Notes under the pieces: model-generated
What the model was told of the DNA's origin: nothing
Database searches by the model: none
What the model saw: the letters and a program-made list of their open reading frames with translations, nothing else
Shown here: positions 31,658 through 43,323 of the stretch, piece by piece
Layout of the letters: every line of letters starts with the position of its first letter
Position numbering within the stretch: position 1 is the first letter of the stretch
Assembly: GCA_964036295.1 (NCBI GenBank)
Contig: OZ038473.1
Span: 5,611,501-5,675,500, forward strand
Source: Plumapathes pennacea
Lineage: Eukaryota; Cnidaria; Anthozoa; Antipatharia; Myriopathidae
DNA: 64,000 nt
Reading direction: 5' to 3'
Program-made: the position numbers and the translations under genes

Positions 31658-32818
31658 GTAGCTGTAAGACAGCGTAATAGCCTTATCTCATCTTCCCAGC
31701 GTGTGCATCATGTTCAAGTAGCTGTAATTGAAAGCTCTTAGACTTATCTCTGTAGCACATTAAAACATGACACTTCCCATGATGAAATTACTTCGTATGA
31801 AAAAGCCATCTCAGACGTTATGCATCCTACATGTACAAGTCTGATCACTAATATGTTCAAGACTACTATGCATTAAGCTTTAACGCAAAATTCTGGGTCG
31901 ATGCAAAATCTCTATCGGAAGCTGCAGACGTTTGAATACCGTGACAACAAAGGCGTGCATCAGGGGCTTGTGGAGCAAACATTACGATAGTTGGATATCA
32001 ACCTTGAGCTTTTGAAGACTTCGAGGTATTCAGTGACAAATATTCTCGATGTAATCACCTGCCGGTCTTTCCTGCTTTTGTTAAAGCGGCGTGAGTGAAA
32101 GCTAAGTAGCTGATGATTCGGGATTCCCCATTCTATGATATTATGCTCGTAACATTTCATTGACAGATCTTGTATCTTAATCTCGCGTGATATTTGCCTC
32201 AAACCTATTAGTAATTCAGCATCCTCAGACAATAAACAAAGAACCTTTACTGCACACAAAACGAAGTTAAATGCTGACTGTTCGTATACGCTGCGCGTTA
32301 CACAAAGCCGCAGAGTCTCCAACAAAGGGAGACACTGCCCACAGGGAAAAGTTCAAGTTCTATCAAGTTTCGACACGTCTTCTACTACTTATTCGATGTT
32401 CTTTCACACAAATATTGCTCAGAACACAGATACATTGGTTGAAGCGGTATCTATATTCGAGCATTTGCAAAACACAACCCTTTGTACTTTACGGGGGTCC
32501 CGCTGGTAACACATCAAGCATTTGTGTACGGCTATTTTCAAGTCTTCTGACGCTTAAAAACAATGCAAGCCAAAATCGCTCTTAAAGTATGGCTTCCGTG
32601 CATCCAGAAAGCCAACTGATGATCGTTTTGTTTGGATCAACAACTGAAGGACCGGAATTTTTTTCTATATCCCTTGACAGAGAAAACGCATTGTACTTGG
32701 TTCTGTGATTTTGATCTCTGAATACATCTGATCTTGCAATGCCTGTTTTTTAACACATTTTAAAATACAAACATATCTTAGCATCTCCGTTACTTTTGGC
32801 AATCTTCTTTTTGAGCTT
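31658..32818. other. Unassigned interval with a distant copy of the module 5' unit
   Basis: About 32500-32585 resembles parts of the tandem units at 34180 and 34810 (CATCAA.CATTTGT.TACGGCTATT and GCCAAAATC). Otherwise no gene recognised. Confidence 0.4.
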
Positions 32819-33705
32819 CTAGCTTTCTCGCAGAAATGGTTTATTGATTCTAATTTTCTCTTTCCATTTCCATCTGTGGCTTTTTATTGTTTCCATGTTG
32901 TTTACATGCACGTTCACGGAACGCATTAGCATTGTGAAGTACGTAAGCTTGGGTATAATCATGAACTTTGACGACTTTGGGACATTCTTTGAAATGTATT
33001 TTTGTATTAGTCGCCTGCTTTTTCTACTCTTGTTCAAAATGCGTGAAAGGTTATTCAAGGGTACGTGGCATGGCTCACGACTTCGTCTTGGAGGACTTCG
33101 GTTTTCTATCATATAAACATTTGTGGGATTACAATAAAACTGAGCGAAGCGAGATCTACCAACGGCCACTTTTTCCTCAGCCATTTCCCAATTTTCAAAT
33201 AATAACGCCATCTGTTCCAATGATTGTTTGACCTTCATGGCACCGAGCCAAAATGTCGCAACAACATAAATGCACAGCAGAGTGAAATTTTGATCCCAAA
33301 CAAAAGTCAGATTTTCTGACGCTTTACTTGTATCAGCAAGAATAATACAAAGTAAAAGAATACAAAGTACCTTCAAGTTCACCTTCAAACTAAACAGTTC
33401 CATATAATCTGCTATCAAGCGCTTGTCAAGAATCGAAGTTGTCTTTACACAGGTTCTCGTCTTTGTATCTCGAGCGCCTTCGTTCAGCTTGTTCCTTCAA
33501 GTTCTCAAGGTTCTGGATATCAGATTCTTCGTACATTTCTGTACAGTTGTGCATAGTTATGCAGTTCATTGCATTTGCTTTCATGGCTTTCAATATGGCT
33601 TTTGAGGCTGAACGGATCAACCCAAGCCAAAACCGCTCAATGAAATTTAGTGTGGGTCTACCGCAGCCGGCGTATGCATTTGTAAGTAAGATGAGCGGTC
33701 CATAA
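32819..33705 (-). CDS. Unrecognised ORF module, copy 1
   Basis: Two minus frames. The first (about 33426-33705) includes YAGCGRPTLN, ERFWLG, AMNCITMHNCTEMYEE and DIQNLENLKEQAERRRSRY. The second (32819-33418, 199 codons) has a signal- or membrane-like start (LKVLCILLLCIILADTSKAS), FWLGAMKVKQSLEQ, VAVGRSRFAQFYCNPTNVYM and a basic C-terminal third (LSRILNKSRKSRRLIQKYIS). It is colinear with copy 2 at 41469-42660 in opposite orientation, and many residues agree. No family recognised. It could be a spliced gene with a secreted or membrane product, or the cargo of a non-autonomous element. Confidence 0.45.
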
Positions 33706-33903
33706 AATAATCCACAGAGCCAACTAAGGCAAGCAACTTCCTGCCTTCAAAATGGCGAAACTGCTTGCCCGCCAAGTCACTTGATCACAACGTCATCACA
33801 AATCACATGATAATATGAACCAATCACCCCATGCAGATTTGTAACCCAGAAAAATAAAAACAAATAAAAAATCGTTCCATTTTAAAGCTTGTGTCGTCAC
33901 AAG

Positions 33904-34933
33904 CAATGACCATTGCGAAAAAAAGGCTACATGATCAAATGAAAGAAACACTTCAACAGGCAATGTACGATACGCAGAAGAATTTTATGAGGCAACAGAT
34001 GTCATGTACAGAGTAAAGCATAAAGCGTCATTGTTTTACGGCTAAAGCTCATCGTAGCTTTGGTTTCTGTTTTCGCACTGTTATCTTACCAAAAGTATTT
34101 CGTGTCCCCACAGAAAGTTTCGTCCGGATTAAATATTTATCGGCAACCGAGATATTGGCAATCCCCCAGCGTTATCCATCAAACATTTGTTTACGGCTAT
34201 TCTCAAAGCTTCCGCGGTGAACGCGAGCCAAAATCTTTTCCTAAAATCCAGTTTATCCATGCATATTCCACAAAGCCAAATGGTGTTTAGTTTGAATGGG
34301 ATACAGTTAACTTTTTCGCTTCACTGCTTGTGTTTTCTTTTATTAACTCAATACGTTTTTTCTATCAGGCTTTCGAGTTTTCGTGCTCTGTAACAAATAT
34401 AAAATTGAAAGCGAGGAATGTCACACGAGAGATGTTTTACAATATCATTACGGTTTTGTTCAGTGTGTTCAGTCCATTTGTGACTGCAAACTCAATCCTC
34501 AGAATTATTTCGGTGTATTTTTCATTTATGGTATTCAATGACCATTGCAAAACAAAGGCTACACGATCGAATGAAAGAAACATTTGAACGGGCAATGTAC
34601 GATACGCAGAAGAATTTCATGAGACAACAGATGTCATGTACAGAGTAAAACATAAAGCGCCATTGTTTTACGGCTAAAACTCAACGTAGCTTTGGTTTCT
34701 GTTTTCATCCTGTTATCTTCCCAAAAGTATTTCGTGTCACCACAGAAAATTTCGTCAGGACTATATATTTATCGGCAACAGAGATATTTGCAATCCCCCA
34801 GCGGTATCCATCAAACATTTGTTAATGGCTATTCTCAAAGCTTCCACGGTGAACGCAAGCCAAAATCGTTCCCGAAAATCCAGTTTATCCGTGCATATTC
34901 CACAGAGCCAAATGGTGTTTAGTTTGGATGGGA
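33904..34933. repeat. 632-bp-period direct duplication
   Basis: 33904-34303 is repeated at 34536-34933 (start CAATGACCATTGC in both; shared CAATGTACGATACGCAGAAG and TTTGGTTTCTGTTTTC), with roughly one change per ten bases by eye. 34304-34535 belongs only to the first unit. On the minus strand each unit has an open stretch like RFWLAFTVEALRIAINKCLM that resembles ERFWLG.. in the neighbouring module, so these may be extra 5' units of the same family. Confidence 0.75.
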
Positions 34934-35098
34934 TGCAGTCAACTTTTACACACAAGTAATGAGCAATTCACTGGCCACATCTCGAGTTGTTTAACAAAGT
35001 CAATTACGTCATCACTTAGCATGTGATAATATGAACCAATCACCGTGTGCTGATGCTCGACTGACAAAAAAAAGAAAAAGAAAAATTTGCGTTTTTAA

Positions 35099-35127
35099 GC
35101 TCGCTTGGGGCCCAGGCCCCCGCGAGC
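35099..35127. repeat. GC-rich hairpin ending module copy 1 (Helitron-like terminus?)
   Basis: GCTCGCTTGGGGCC pairs with GGCCCCCGCGAGC around a 2-base loop. Ten bases further comes CTAG followed by T. A GC-rich hairpin about 10 bp before CTRR|T is the typical 3' end of a Helitron. The same hairpin, inverted, starts module copy 2 at 41329. Confidence 0.6.
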
Positions 35128-37747
35128 AATAACCTAGTAAAATGCCACACATCGGAACCTGTCCAACTTGTGCCGAGTATTTACCCATACTAAGTTGAAA
35201 CGTGGCACGCTTCTGGCTAGTTCAGACTTTTTAGTCTTCAGTTGACTCAAATTTTCAATCAATGAAGTTGACATGTATAATAGGCAGCATTTTACGCAAC
35301 TCTTGTCAGCAGATCGACCCATCAAACTTCTCGTGCATGAATGCATGACAAAGCATGTCACAGTGGTGGCTGCAACTAGTACATCTAAAGGCACGTACGT
35401 TTGACTTGACCACTAATTTTCAATGTTTTTCTGCAGTTCTGCAAACGTTGCAGATATAGTCCGCACGCATCACATCGCGAATTTCCTTTATCTTCAATAC
35501 TATTCAACGTTTCCCTGATTTTAACCTCTGCATGCACATTTCAGGCCGATTCAAATTAAGCACTTCTTGATCCAGTTATTTGAAACCCAATTATTAGACT
35601 CAACCTCGTGCTTGTTCTAGCTGAAAGCATGAGGACGTTTCAAAATGACAATGAATTTGGGACCTCAAATCAAAACTTGTTTGGGTGCAATGCAGGGGCC
35701 AAATCAATAAAGAAATTATAAATGTATCTTATTACAATTGTAAAGTGTGCATGTAAGGTCCAACTTGTGAAAATCAAATTCAGTAAACACATTTTCTACA
35801 CTGGAATTTACAAGTGTTGCTACATGTGTAGTTGTCGTATTTTGCAAGTGTAATGATAATACAATAATTACACAAGCTTTCGAGTTCTCCCAAACTCACT
35901 CGAGTGTTTGCATCAGGCTATGTAACCACGGCAAGCGTTTTATATTTCTTTTATAAAATAAACGAGAGCAATTCTACCGCAAAAACGACCGTTTTACATG
36001 ATTATCAAAGTCGAGATTCTCAACACACAAACTGAAACCAATCACAGATCATTGTGCAGAGTGGACAAGCCAAAGTTTTCAAATCTTCAAACTACGAACT
36101 TACAAATGCCGGAGAAATGAATAATCAAAAGGTCATTCCATCAACGAGTCTCAAACTGAACTTCCCTCGGCTAGGTTGGCATTTCCGTTGTATCCAGAGC
36201 AGAGCTGTCTTAAACCGACCGAATAGCTAGTGAAGCTTCTACCATGTCAATTGAAGTGAGCAATGTGAACTGCACTAAATGTAAACGCAACGTTTGGGAA
36301 GCTACTTCTCTATGATTACTTTCCGCTCCACTTGTCCAAAGTATCGTTCAGAACTGATTTTGGTGTGGTGCAAGTAGATGACCTTTCACAAGATGCTTTA
36401 AGAAATCACGTCGATTTTTCGCTGGACTCAGTTGAACGGATGAATGTTTTGCAGTGCCGTAATCACGTATATACTGTACTTTGTAATTACTTTGCTTTTT
36501 TTGTTTACACGTATTCCTGAATGGGACTGAGTTTTGAGGAACCGATACTTACTGTATTTATTCGCGTTTGTGGTGCATTAAAGAGGTACCGCATTCATCA
36601 GTGAATTGTATTCAGTGGGTCACGAGCAAACGAGATCACAACTGATTGTACAAATGCTCTGTAAATTATCGTTCAGTTTTCAATGTTCACTGTAAGTTGC
36701 CTGTTGCTTAGTTCAACAATTTAGTGGACTTATCCTTTCTGCTGTAATTTCAAAGAAATTCAATTGTTAGCGAACTGTTTCTGCCCAGCGCTAAATAATC
36801 TTTTATCAATCATTCCTTCTGCCACAACCACCATTGTCGTTTCTTTGCTAGAGGATTATAATTTGCTTTTCTCCTAAGCTCAAATGAATAATCGGGAACT
36901 TCACTAAAATCGAGCAGTCCAAAAATTTGTCCCACTGCGCAACCTCAGAGCAATGTAACAGAGTAATGTGTTTCCTTGATATACTGTAAAATGCAGCGAA
37001 AATATCGGTAAGGTTTAAAAGGATGCGTATTTCTTGCGTGTAAAATGCGTCTTTATTCTATTTATGTGGACGGCGGCAGTAGTCGCATGTGTAATCCGCG
37101 ATCATTTAAGAGATTTGACACTCAAATTTTCGTGGAAAACGTACAAATTTGTGTACCCACGCACTGTTAAAGCTTTATCAGTTGTTCAGAATCATGTAAG
37201 ACGGCATTGTTTAGATTACAGCGCTTAATGTGACAGTTAAAAAAAACAGGCGCAGGTAACTGCAAAAAGGGTGATGTTAGTGATATTCAGAAGCTCATAG
37301 CACACTCAAGAAGATCGAGGCCAAAAGCTTTTATTGCAGATATTTGCAGATGAAACCTTGAACTAATTTACTGGAGATTGCTTTAGAATAAACTTTCCCA
37401 CTTTTTGCTAAATACATTTTGAAAATGGTCAAAACATGCTATCATAAAACGTAGTTGGAGGTAGGTAAGACTATTGACCTGGTATTCTGCAGATATTTGA
37501 TGCACTGAGACTTTGAACACTTCTATGTAAAGAACAGATGCCATTCTTTCAAATAAAAGAAACCTTAAAGTTTTGGAACTTGTACTACTGACAAAAGCGA
37601 CCGGCCGAACTTTGCTAATTTTCGAAATCCGACAGGCGTCAAAATGGCTGACACAGGGTCAAGGTCATTTTTCTCGATTCCGGAGGACACTAAAATATTT
37701 CAGACGAATAGGTTTCAGTTTTTTGAGTTGCATATCAACCTTGATTT
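35128..37747. other. Gene-free interval
   Basis: 2.6 kb with only short open stretches on either strand, biased composition and no recognised motif. Nothing supported. Confidence 0.45.
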
Positions 37748-40562
37748 TTGGGAAGAAAATTAGCGAAATCCATTTCTGACACAAAATCACCAGGTGGTTT
37801 TTACAGAGACTGCCTCTTAACTTGCACAGAATGTCTCAACATCTTATCCACTTTGCAAAATAACAAGACTCCAGAAAATGACGGATTAACAATTGAATTT
37901 TATAAAGCATTCTGGCTGGAAGTAGGAAATACCCCAGTAGACTGTCTAAATTACTCACATAGACATGGAGAACTATCTACTAGAAATGCGATAATCACAG
38001 ATACCCCTCGCTCTGCCATTGATGGGACTTTTACTTTGGTACTCCCAACAAGAGTAGCCTTTGCATAACCGAAATGATGACTCAATCTTTTCTTCAAAGT
38101 GCTACACGCAAAGGAAGGAGTAAAAGAATGGTATTTGTTATACTTTTGCATTGAAAAAAGCATCGATTGCATGACGAAGTATGTATTTCCCACGGTCGGC
38201 ACGTCAAATAAATTCATACAGTCTACCAAGCACATTCTCAAAATTTAATACTTAAATTTTGAAGTTGGTCAGCCGCCGTAGTACGGGAAAAAAGGAAAAC
38301 TGATTTTAAAATTTTGAATTTATAGGCCGTACAATTAAATAGGCTTCCTGTACGATTTGTTTTTACTCTGGACTGCATGCACCAGACTCAGGCATGCATA
38401 TTTAATGAGATCGAAATGTTTTGTATATGAACCTGCTCAGAACAGCATTATCTCTCCCAGAATCAATGCAAAACTTGAAAGGTTTACTTCAAATTATACA
38501 CGGGCTTCAGACCTAGTCATACTTCTAAGGGCTTGGGAAAGATTCTCGCTGCAATCACCGCATGTCAGATTACAGCATTTGTTACAGATTTAGTCTTGAA
38601 AGAAAAAATAAGACATCTGACTAAATCAAGACTCCAAGTTCCGATTGCTCTGAGCCAATACGGTAGCCGAAACTGGTGACAGAAGCGCATTACAACAATA
38701 CTTCGAGGGAAAATGATCAGCATACAGATTTAATACATTCTTGACGCGATCAAGTTACAAGATACGGGTAGAATATATTTATCACAGTAATTGTTCGATT
38801 TCCAATGACTAACCTTTGTTGCTTGTCCTTTCTGAATATCTAAGTTTAACACAAAACGGCGTCTGAAGCTCCCGATTTGCTTTCAAGCGTTGTTCCCTTT
38901 GCGGAGCCGTTTCTTTGGCACGCTTCCGTTCACGATGCTGTCGATTATAACATGTCTCTCATCTTTTCTCTATCCCTCATAAATGTTTACGTAAAAATTG
39001 GATCTAACGTAATTGCAAAAAGACTAGAAGAAATACTCCCGCAAATAATCCATTACGATCAAAATGCATTTGTGAAAGGAAGAAATACATTTGATGCGGT
39101 TCGTACAATTAACGATGTCCTTGATTTTACCAAACTAAAGAATTAATCTGGATTGTTAACTGCAATAGATTTTGAAAAGGCACTTGACTGAATAAAATGG
39201 GAATTTTTACTTAAGACGTTAAAAGTACTGAACTTTGGAGAATCATTCACAAATTGGATAAAAACATTTTATAAAAACGCAGCAAATTGAATAATTAATA
39301 ATGGATTCTCCACACCCATTTTTGAAATCCAGAGAGGAGTCTGTCAGGGTGACAACCTCTCACCGTATCTATTTATCATGACACTCAAACTTATCGCAAT
39401 ACAGATATGACAAAATGAACATATCCGAGGCATCAAAGTAGACAATGAAGAAATAAAACTGGTCACTTTTGCCGATGATATGACTACTTTTGTAACAGAC
39501 AAAGTTTCATATCATGTCATGATGGGTATTATCAGAACATTCGGTGCATATTCATGACTAAAAATAAGTCAAGAAAAGATAGATGTGATGTGCCTAAGCA
39601 ACATGAAAGCTTCAAAAGAGAAGTTAGGTGTAAAAGAAATCAAGCGAATTGTCAAAATTCTCAGTGTCCATTTTACTTATGATCGCACAGCTTTTCAGAA
39701 ACTAAATTTCGAGTCTGTTTTGAGATCGGTGAAAGAAATTTTAAGTAGCTGGAATTGGAGAGGCCTTACAGTGCTTGGAAAAATTTAAATTATTAAACAA
39801 TTCGCAATAGCAAAAATGCTATACCGAGTTACACTTATACCAAGCGGAAAAGAATTTTGGAATAAGATGAATAAACTATTTTACTCCTTTATATGGAACG
39901 GTAAAGACAAAGTAAAACGCACTGCATTAATTAATGATATTGAAGATGGAAATTTGAAAATGGTTGATATTGAATCAATGATGATAACACAAAGAATACT
40001 CTGTATCAAGAGGTTTTTAAGTAAACAACCTTCCGGATGGAAAAACTTCTTGAACTTTCATTTAAAAAAAGTGGGTGGGACATTCCTTTTTCAATGCAAC
40101 TTTGAATACTCGAAATTACCCTTAGCTTTACCAACATTTTGTAAGGAATGTGTCCACGCATGGTCTTCCTTAAATGGGAACAAGCCTTCCACCTCGGAGG
40201 AAATGTTAAATCAAGTACTTTGGAATAACAAATTCAAAAATCTGTTTATTGGAAGCAATCCCACAGGAATGGCGGAAGATTTTGAAAGACAATGGTCAAG
40301 CAGTCAGACAAACTACTACTCCCTTGAATCTAAACACTGTATACCTACATATTGGAGACGAAAAACTAGAAGTAACCAAACTTAAAGCAAAATTAGTTTA
40401 TGATAAGATTATCTCAAAGAAAACCACTAAACCAACACATATGGGTAAATACGAAAAGCTCTACAACACTGTTTCCTTTCAGATGGACTGGAAAGTTATA
40501 TACACATTACCCTTCATGACGAACTTAGGCCGCTTCGGGATCAGATTGCATGATCTAATTTA
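37748..40562 (+). mobile_element. Tx1/L1-type LINE reverse transcriptase, interrupted
   Basis: Part 1 (37748 to about 38003) reads NNKTPENDGLTIEFYKAFW. Part 2 (about 38959 to 40562) continues KIGSNVIAKRLEEILPQIIH, NAFVKGRNTFDAVRTINDVL, AIDFEKALD, IQRGVCQGDNLSPYLFI, TFADDMTTFV (catalytic FADD), then a long C-terminal region with FYSFIWNGKDKVKR and KKVGGTFLFQCNFEYSKLPL. These are L1/Tx1-clade phrases. Many in-frame stops are present (e.g. near 39145, 39188, 39288, 39406, 39558, 39787). The endonuclease domain and 5' end are absent. Confidence 0.82.
38004..38958. mobile_element. Unidentified insertion inside the Tx1/L1-type LINE
   Basis: The LINE reading stops making sense after ELSTRNAIIT near 38003 and resumes at SLINVYVKIGSN near 38960. 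The intervening 950 bp has no similarity I recognise, no long frame and no obvious terminal repeats or target duplication. It may be an insertion or a replacement. Confidence 0.5.
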
Positions 40563-41058
40563 AAGCGAGCGCTAATCTAATAAGCAAGGCATGCAAGCTG
40601 AAGGGTGTTGATAGATGTCACAGATAGGTACAATCAAATTCTCTGTTTTAACAGGTTATTGAATCTTAATATTAAAAGATTATAATTATTAAAATTTAGT
40701 ACTTTATTTAGCGCTATTTTCGAGTTGAGACGATTGTTTTTACCGTGCAATCATCGAAACTCAAGTTGAGCCTATGAGCCTACAACCAATTTTCTTGACT
40801 ATCCACTGGACTTTTGGCCATTTCCTTCACACAGCGAGGTCTGGCCCCCATCTGACTGAGTCTTTGGTGCGGAGCTCATAAAGTTGCCAAGGCGAAAGTT
40901 TTGGTTGTTTCTCCGGCGAGTCGCAAGAATGGCTGGCATCGCCATCACGAAACCATTTACGCTTGCATGGTCAACATTCGGTATGTGTGCTTCGCTGAAA
41001 AAATGTCAATGAGATGAGTCCGTAGTTTCAATTTTAATGTTTCACACTATTAAGTTAA
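40563..41058. other. Gene-free interval after the LINE
   Basis: AT-rich; a small inverted pair near 40655-40710. No gene recognised. Confidence 0.35.
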
Positions 41059-41330
41059 GCTCCATTTACCTGAAGGTCAGTCTAATTACTTGGGTAGAAT
41101 ATACCTGTACTTATGGCTCCAGATCCTCTTGGGTAAAGCTCTATTTACCTGAGGGTCAGCCTAATTGCTTGGGTAGAATATACCTGTAATTATGGCTCCA
41201 GATCCTCTTGGGTAAGCCACTCTATTTACCTGAGGGTGAGCCTAATTGCTTGGCTAGAATATACCTGTAGTTATGGTGCCAGATCCTCTTGGGCAAGCCA
41301 CTCTATTTACCTGAGGGTCAGCCTAATTGC
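41059..41330. repeat. About 80-bp minisatellite, 3.4 copies
   Basis: ATTTACCTGA(A/G)GGT begins units at 41064, 41143, 41224 and 41305 (periods 79, 81, 81). Units share TAGAATATACCTGTA and CCAGATCCTCTTGGG. The fourth unit is cut after CCTAATTGC exactly where the hairpin of the next element begins. Confidence 0.88.
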
Positions 41331-41357
41331 TCGTGGGGGGCTGGGGCCCAAGCGAGC
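41329..41357. repeat. GC-rich hairpin starting module copy 2
   Basis: GCTCGTGGGGGGCTGGGGCCCAAGCGAGC is the near reverse complement of 35099-35127. Downstream, both copies share AGCTTAAAAACG, a T-rich run, and GTGATTGGTTCATATTATCAC, all in mirror orientation, so the hairpin marks the same end of one element family. Confidence 0.7.
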
Positions 41358-41468
41358 TTAAAAACGGAAATTTTTCTTTCTTTTTTTCTTTTTGTGAGTC
41401 GAGAATCAGCACACGGTGATTGGTTCATATTATCACGTGGTTTGTGATGACGTTTCTGACCACATGAT

Positions 41469-42660
41469 TTGTCGGGCGAAGGGTTTTACCATTTTGAAGA
41501 CAGCAAGATGTGGGCGATGAATTTGTGTGTTACTTGCCTTTGTTGGCTATGTGGATTGTCTCATGGACTGCTCATTTTACTTACAAACACATACGCCGGC
41601 TGCGGTAGACCCACACTAAATTTGATTGAGCGGTTTTGGCTTGGGTCGGTCTGTTCAGCCTCGAAAGCTTTGAAAAAAGCCGCAAATGAAGCAATGAACT
41701 GCACATCAATGAATATATCAATGAACATAACAATGTTCTTATCAATGAACTGCATAACTATGCACAACTGTACAGAAATGTATGAAGAACGTGATATCCA
41801 GAACCTTGAGAAGCTGAAGGGACAAGCTGAATGAAGGCGTTCGAGATGGAAAGGCCAGAGCGTGAGTGAAGACGACAAAGTAACTTCATTTCTGGGCAAT
41901 CTCTTTAGATATTGTATCGGACTCTTAAGTATGAAGGTGAATGTAAAGGTATTTTGCATTCTTTTGCTTTGTATTATTGTTTCTAATAGAAATGAAGTGT
42001 CAGAAAGTTTGAATTTTGTTTCGCATCAAAGTTTCATTCTGCTGTGTTTCTCTTGTTATAGGAATATTTTGGCTTGGTGCCATGAAGGTCATACAGTTAT
42101 TGGAACAGATTGCGTTATTATTTCAAAATTGGGAAATGGCTGAAGAAAAAGTGGCCGTTGGTAGATCTCGCTTCGCTCAGTATTATTGTATTCCCACAAA
42201 TGTTTATATGAAAGAAAACCGAATGTGTGAGGAAGAGGTGGACATCGGTAGATCTCGATTTGCTCAGTTTTATTGTATTCCGAGAAACATTTATGTGAAA
42301 GAAAATGGAAGACGTTCGAGACGATGCCGTGAGCCGAGTCGTGTGCCCTTGAAAGACCTTTCACGTATTTTGAAGAAGAGCAAGAAAAAGAGGCGATTAA
42401 TAAGACAGTATATTTCAAAGAATGTACCAAAGTCGTCTAAAGTTCACGATTATACCTGGGCTTACGTAGTTCATAATGCTAATGCACGTCGTGAACGTGT
42501 GGAAGACAAACAACATGGAAACAATATAAAAGCACGCAGATGTAAAGAGAAAGTTAGGATAAATAAACCTTGTCTGGGAGATAGCTACAAATTGAAAAAG
42601 AAAACTACCAAAAGAAACAGAGGTGCTATATGGCGGTCAAAACTACTCAAAACACTTTGA
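41469..42660 (+). CDS. Unrecognised ORF module, copy 2
   Basis: Frame 41469-41834 includes a hydrophobic start (LCVTCLCWLCGLSHGLLILL), YAGCGRPTLN, IERFWLGSV and MNCITMHNCTEMYEE. After TGA 41832-41834 the same frame reopens (41862-42143) with NVKVFCILLLCIIVSNRNEV. Frame 42016-42660 (214 codons) has FWLGAMKVIQLLEQ, VGRSRFAQYYCIPTNVYMKE, a second near copy of that block (IGRSRFAQFYCIPRNIYVKE) and a basic tail with LSRILKKSKKKRRLIRQYIS. Copy 1 has only one such block. Products are not recognised. The long retained frame argues for past selection, or for splicing I have not resolved. Confidence 0.45.
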
Positions 42661-42739
42661 CGTATATATAGGCCGACATTACTATTTTACTGCCAACAAG
42701 ACGTCTTCATGGTGATTACATGATCACGGCGTATTTTTA

Positions 42740-42990
42740 CTACCGACGCAAACTGAAATTAATAGTCTACCGGAAGCTTAAATGTACCCCGTAATATTTA
42801 TGCAGCGCCCGACACGTCGTGAAACCGGAAAACTAAAAGTTACCCCATATAATTTTACCGGAAGACAAGAGTTACCCCATAATGTTACTCCACTAAGTTT
42901 AACCCCATAAAATTTTGCCACAACCGGAAACTATATTTTACCCCGTAAAAAATAAGACCAAACACAGGGGGGTAGGGTACTAGGACCTTG
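42740..42990. repeat. ACCGGAA/TTACCCC minisatellite with G-rich end, copy 1
   Basis: Irregular 35-55 bp units built from ACCGGAA(A/G) and TTACCCC(A/G)TA followed by an AT run, ending AACACAGGGGGGTAGGG. The reverse complement of 60540-60720 has the same units and the same flank (AACACAAGGGGGTAGGG), so the two loci are inverted copies of one repeat. Confidence 0.72.
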
Positions 42991-43086
42991 GGACTAGGGG
43001 TAGGGAGGTTTTGACACTCACCCGAAGACTGACGTCAGCTTCATTAATTTATTAAATATTAATGAATACAAATTTAAACACAACGG

Positions 43087-43320
43087 GCCGATTTTTTAAA
43101 CAAGGTTTAGACCACGGTTAAGAAAGTCCTGGTCTAAACAAGATTAAAACAATAGCTATGCTTAACGGACAACGGCTAAACGTCGTCTTTACAAACTGAC
43201 TCCGATCCATGTTCTAAAATGCAATTTTCCGTTTGGCAAATCTTGTTTTGTGGCGTCCGTCTAAACTTCAATTTAGCGATAAACCAGGTCTAAGTTAGGC
43301 TTTGCTTAAAAAATCGACCC
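43087..43320. mobile_element. MITE with GGGCCGATTTTTTAA termini
   Basis: Starts GGGCCGATTTTTTAAACAAG and ends CTTTGCTTAAAAAATCGACCC. The inverted repeats agree at most positions and extend inward through the GGTCTA(A/G) words. AAC on both sides (43084-43086 and 43321-43323) could be a 3-bp target duplication. 234 bp, no coding capacity. Confidence 0.72.
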
Positions 43321-43323
43321 AAC

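Noticed and set aside
33420..33705. Plus-strand frames over module copy 1 as a gene
   Set aside because: The colinear relative at 41469-41834 is coding-like in the opposite sense, so the minus strand is the meaningful one here.
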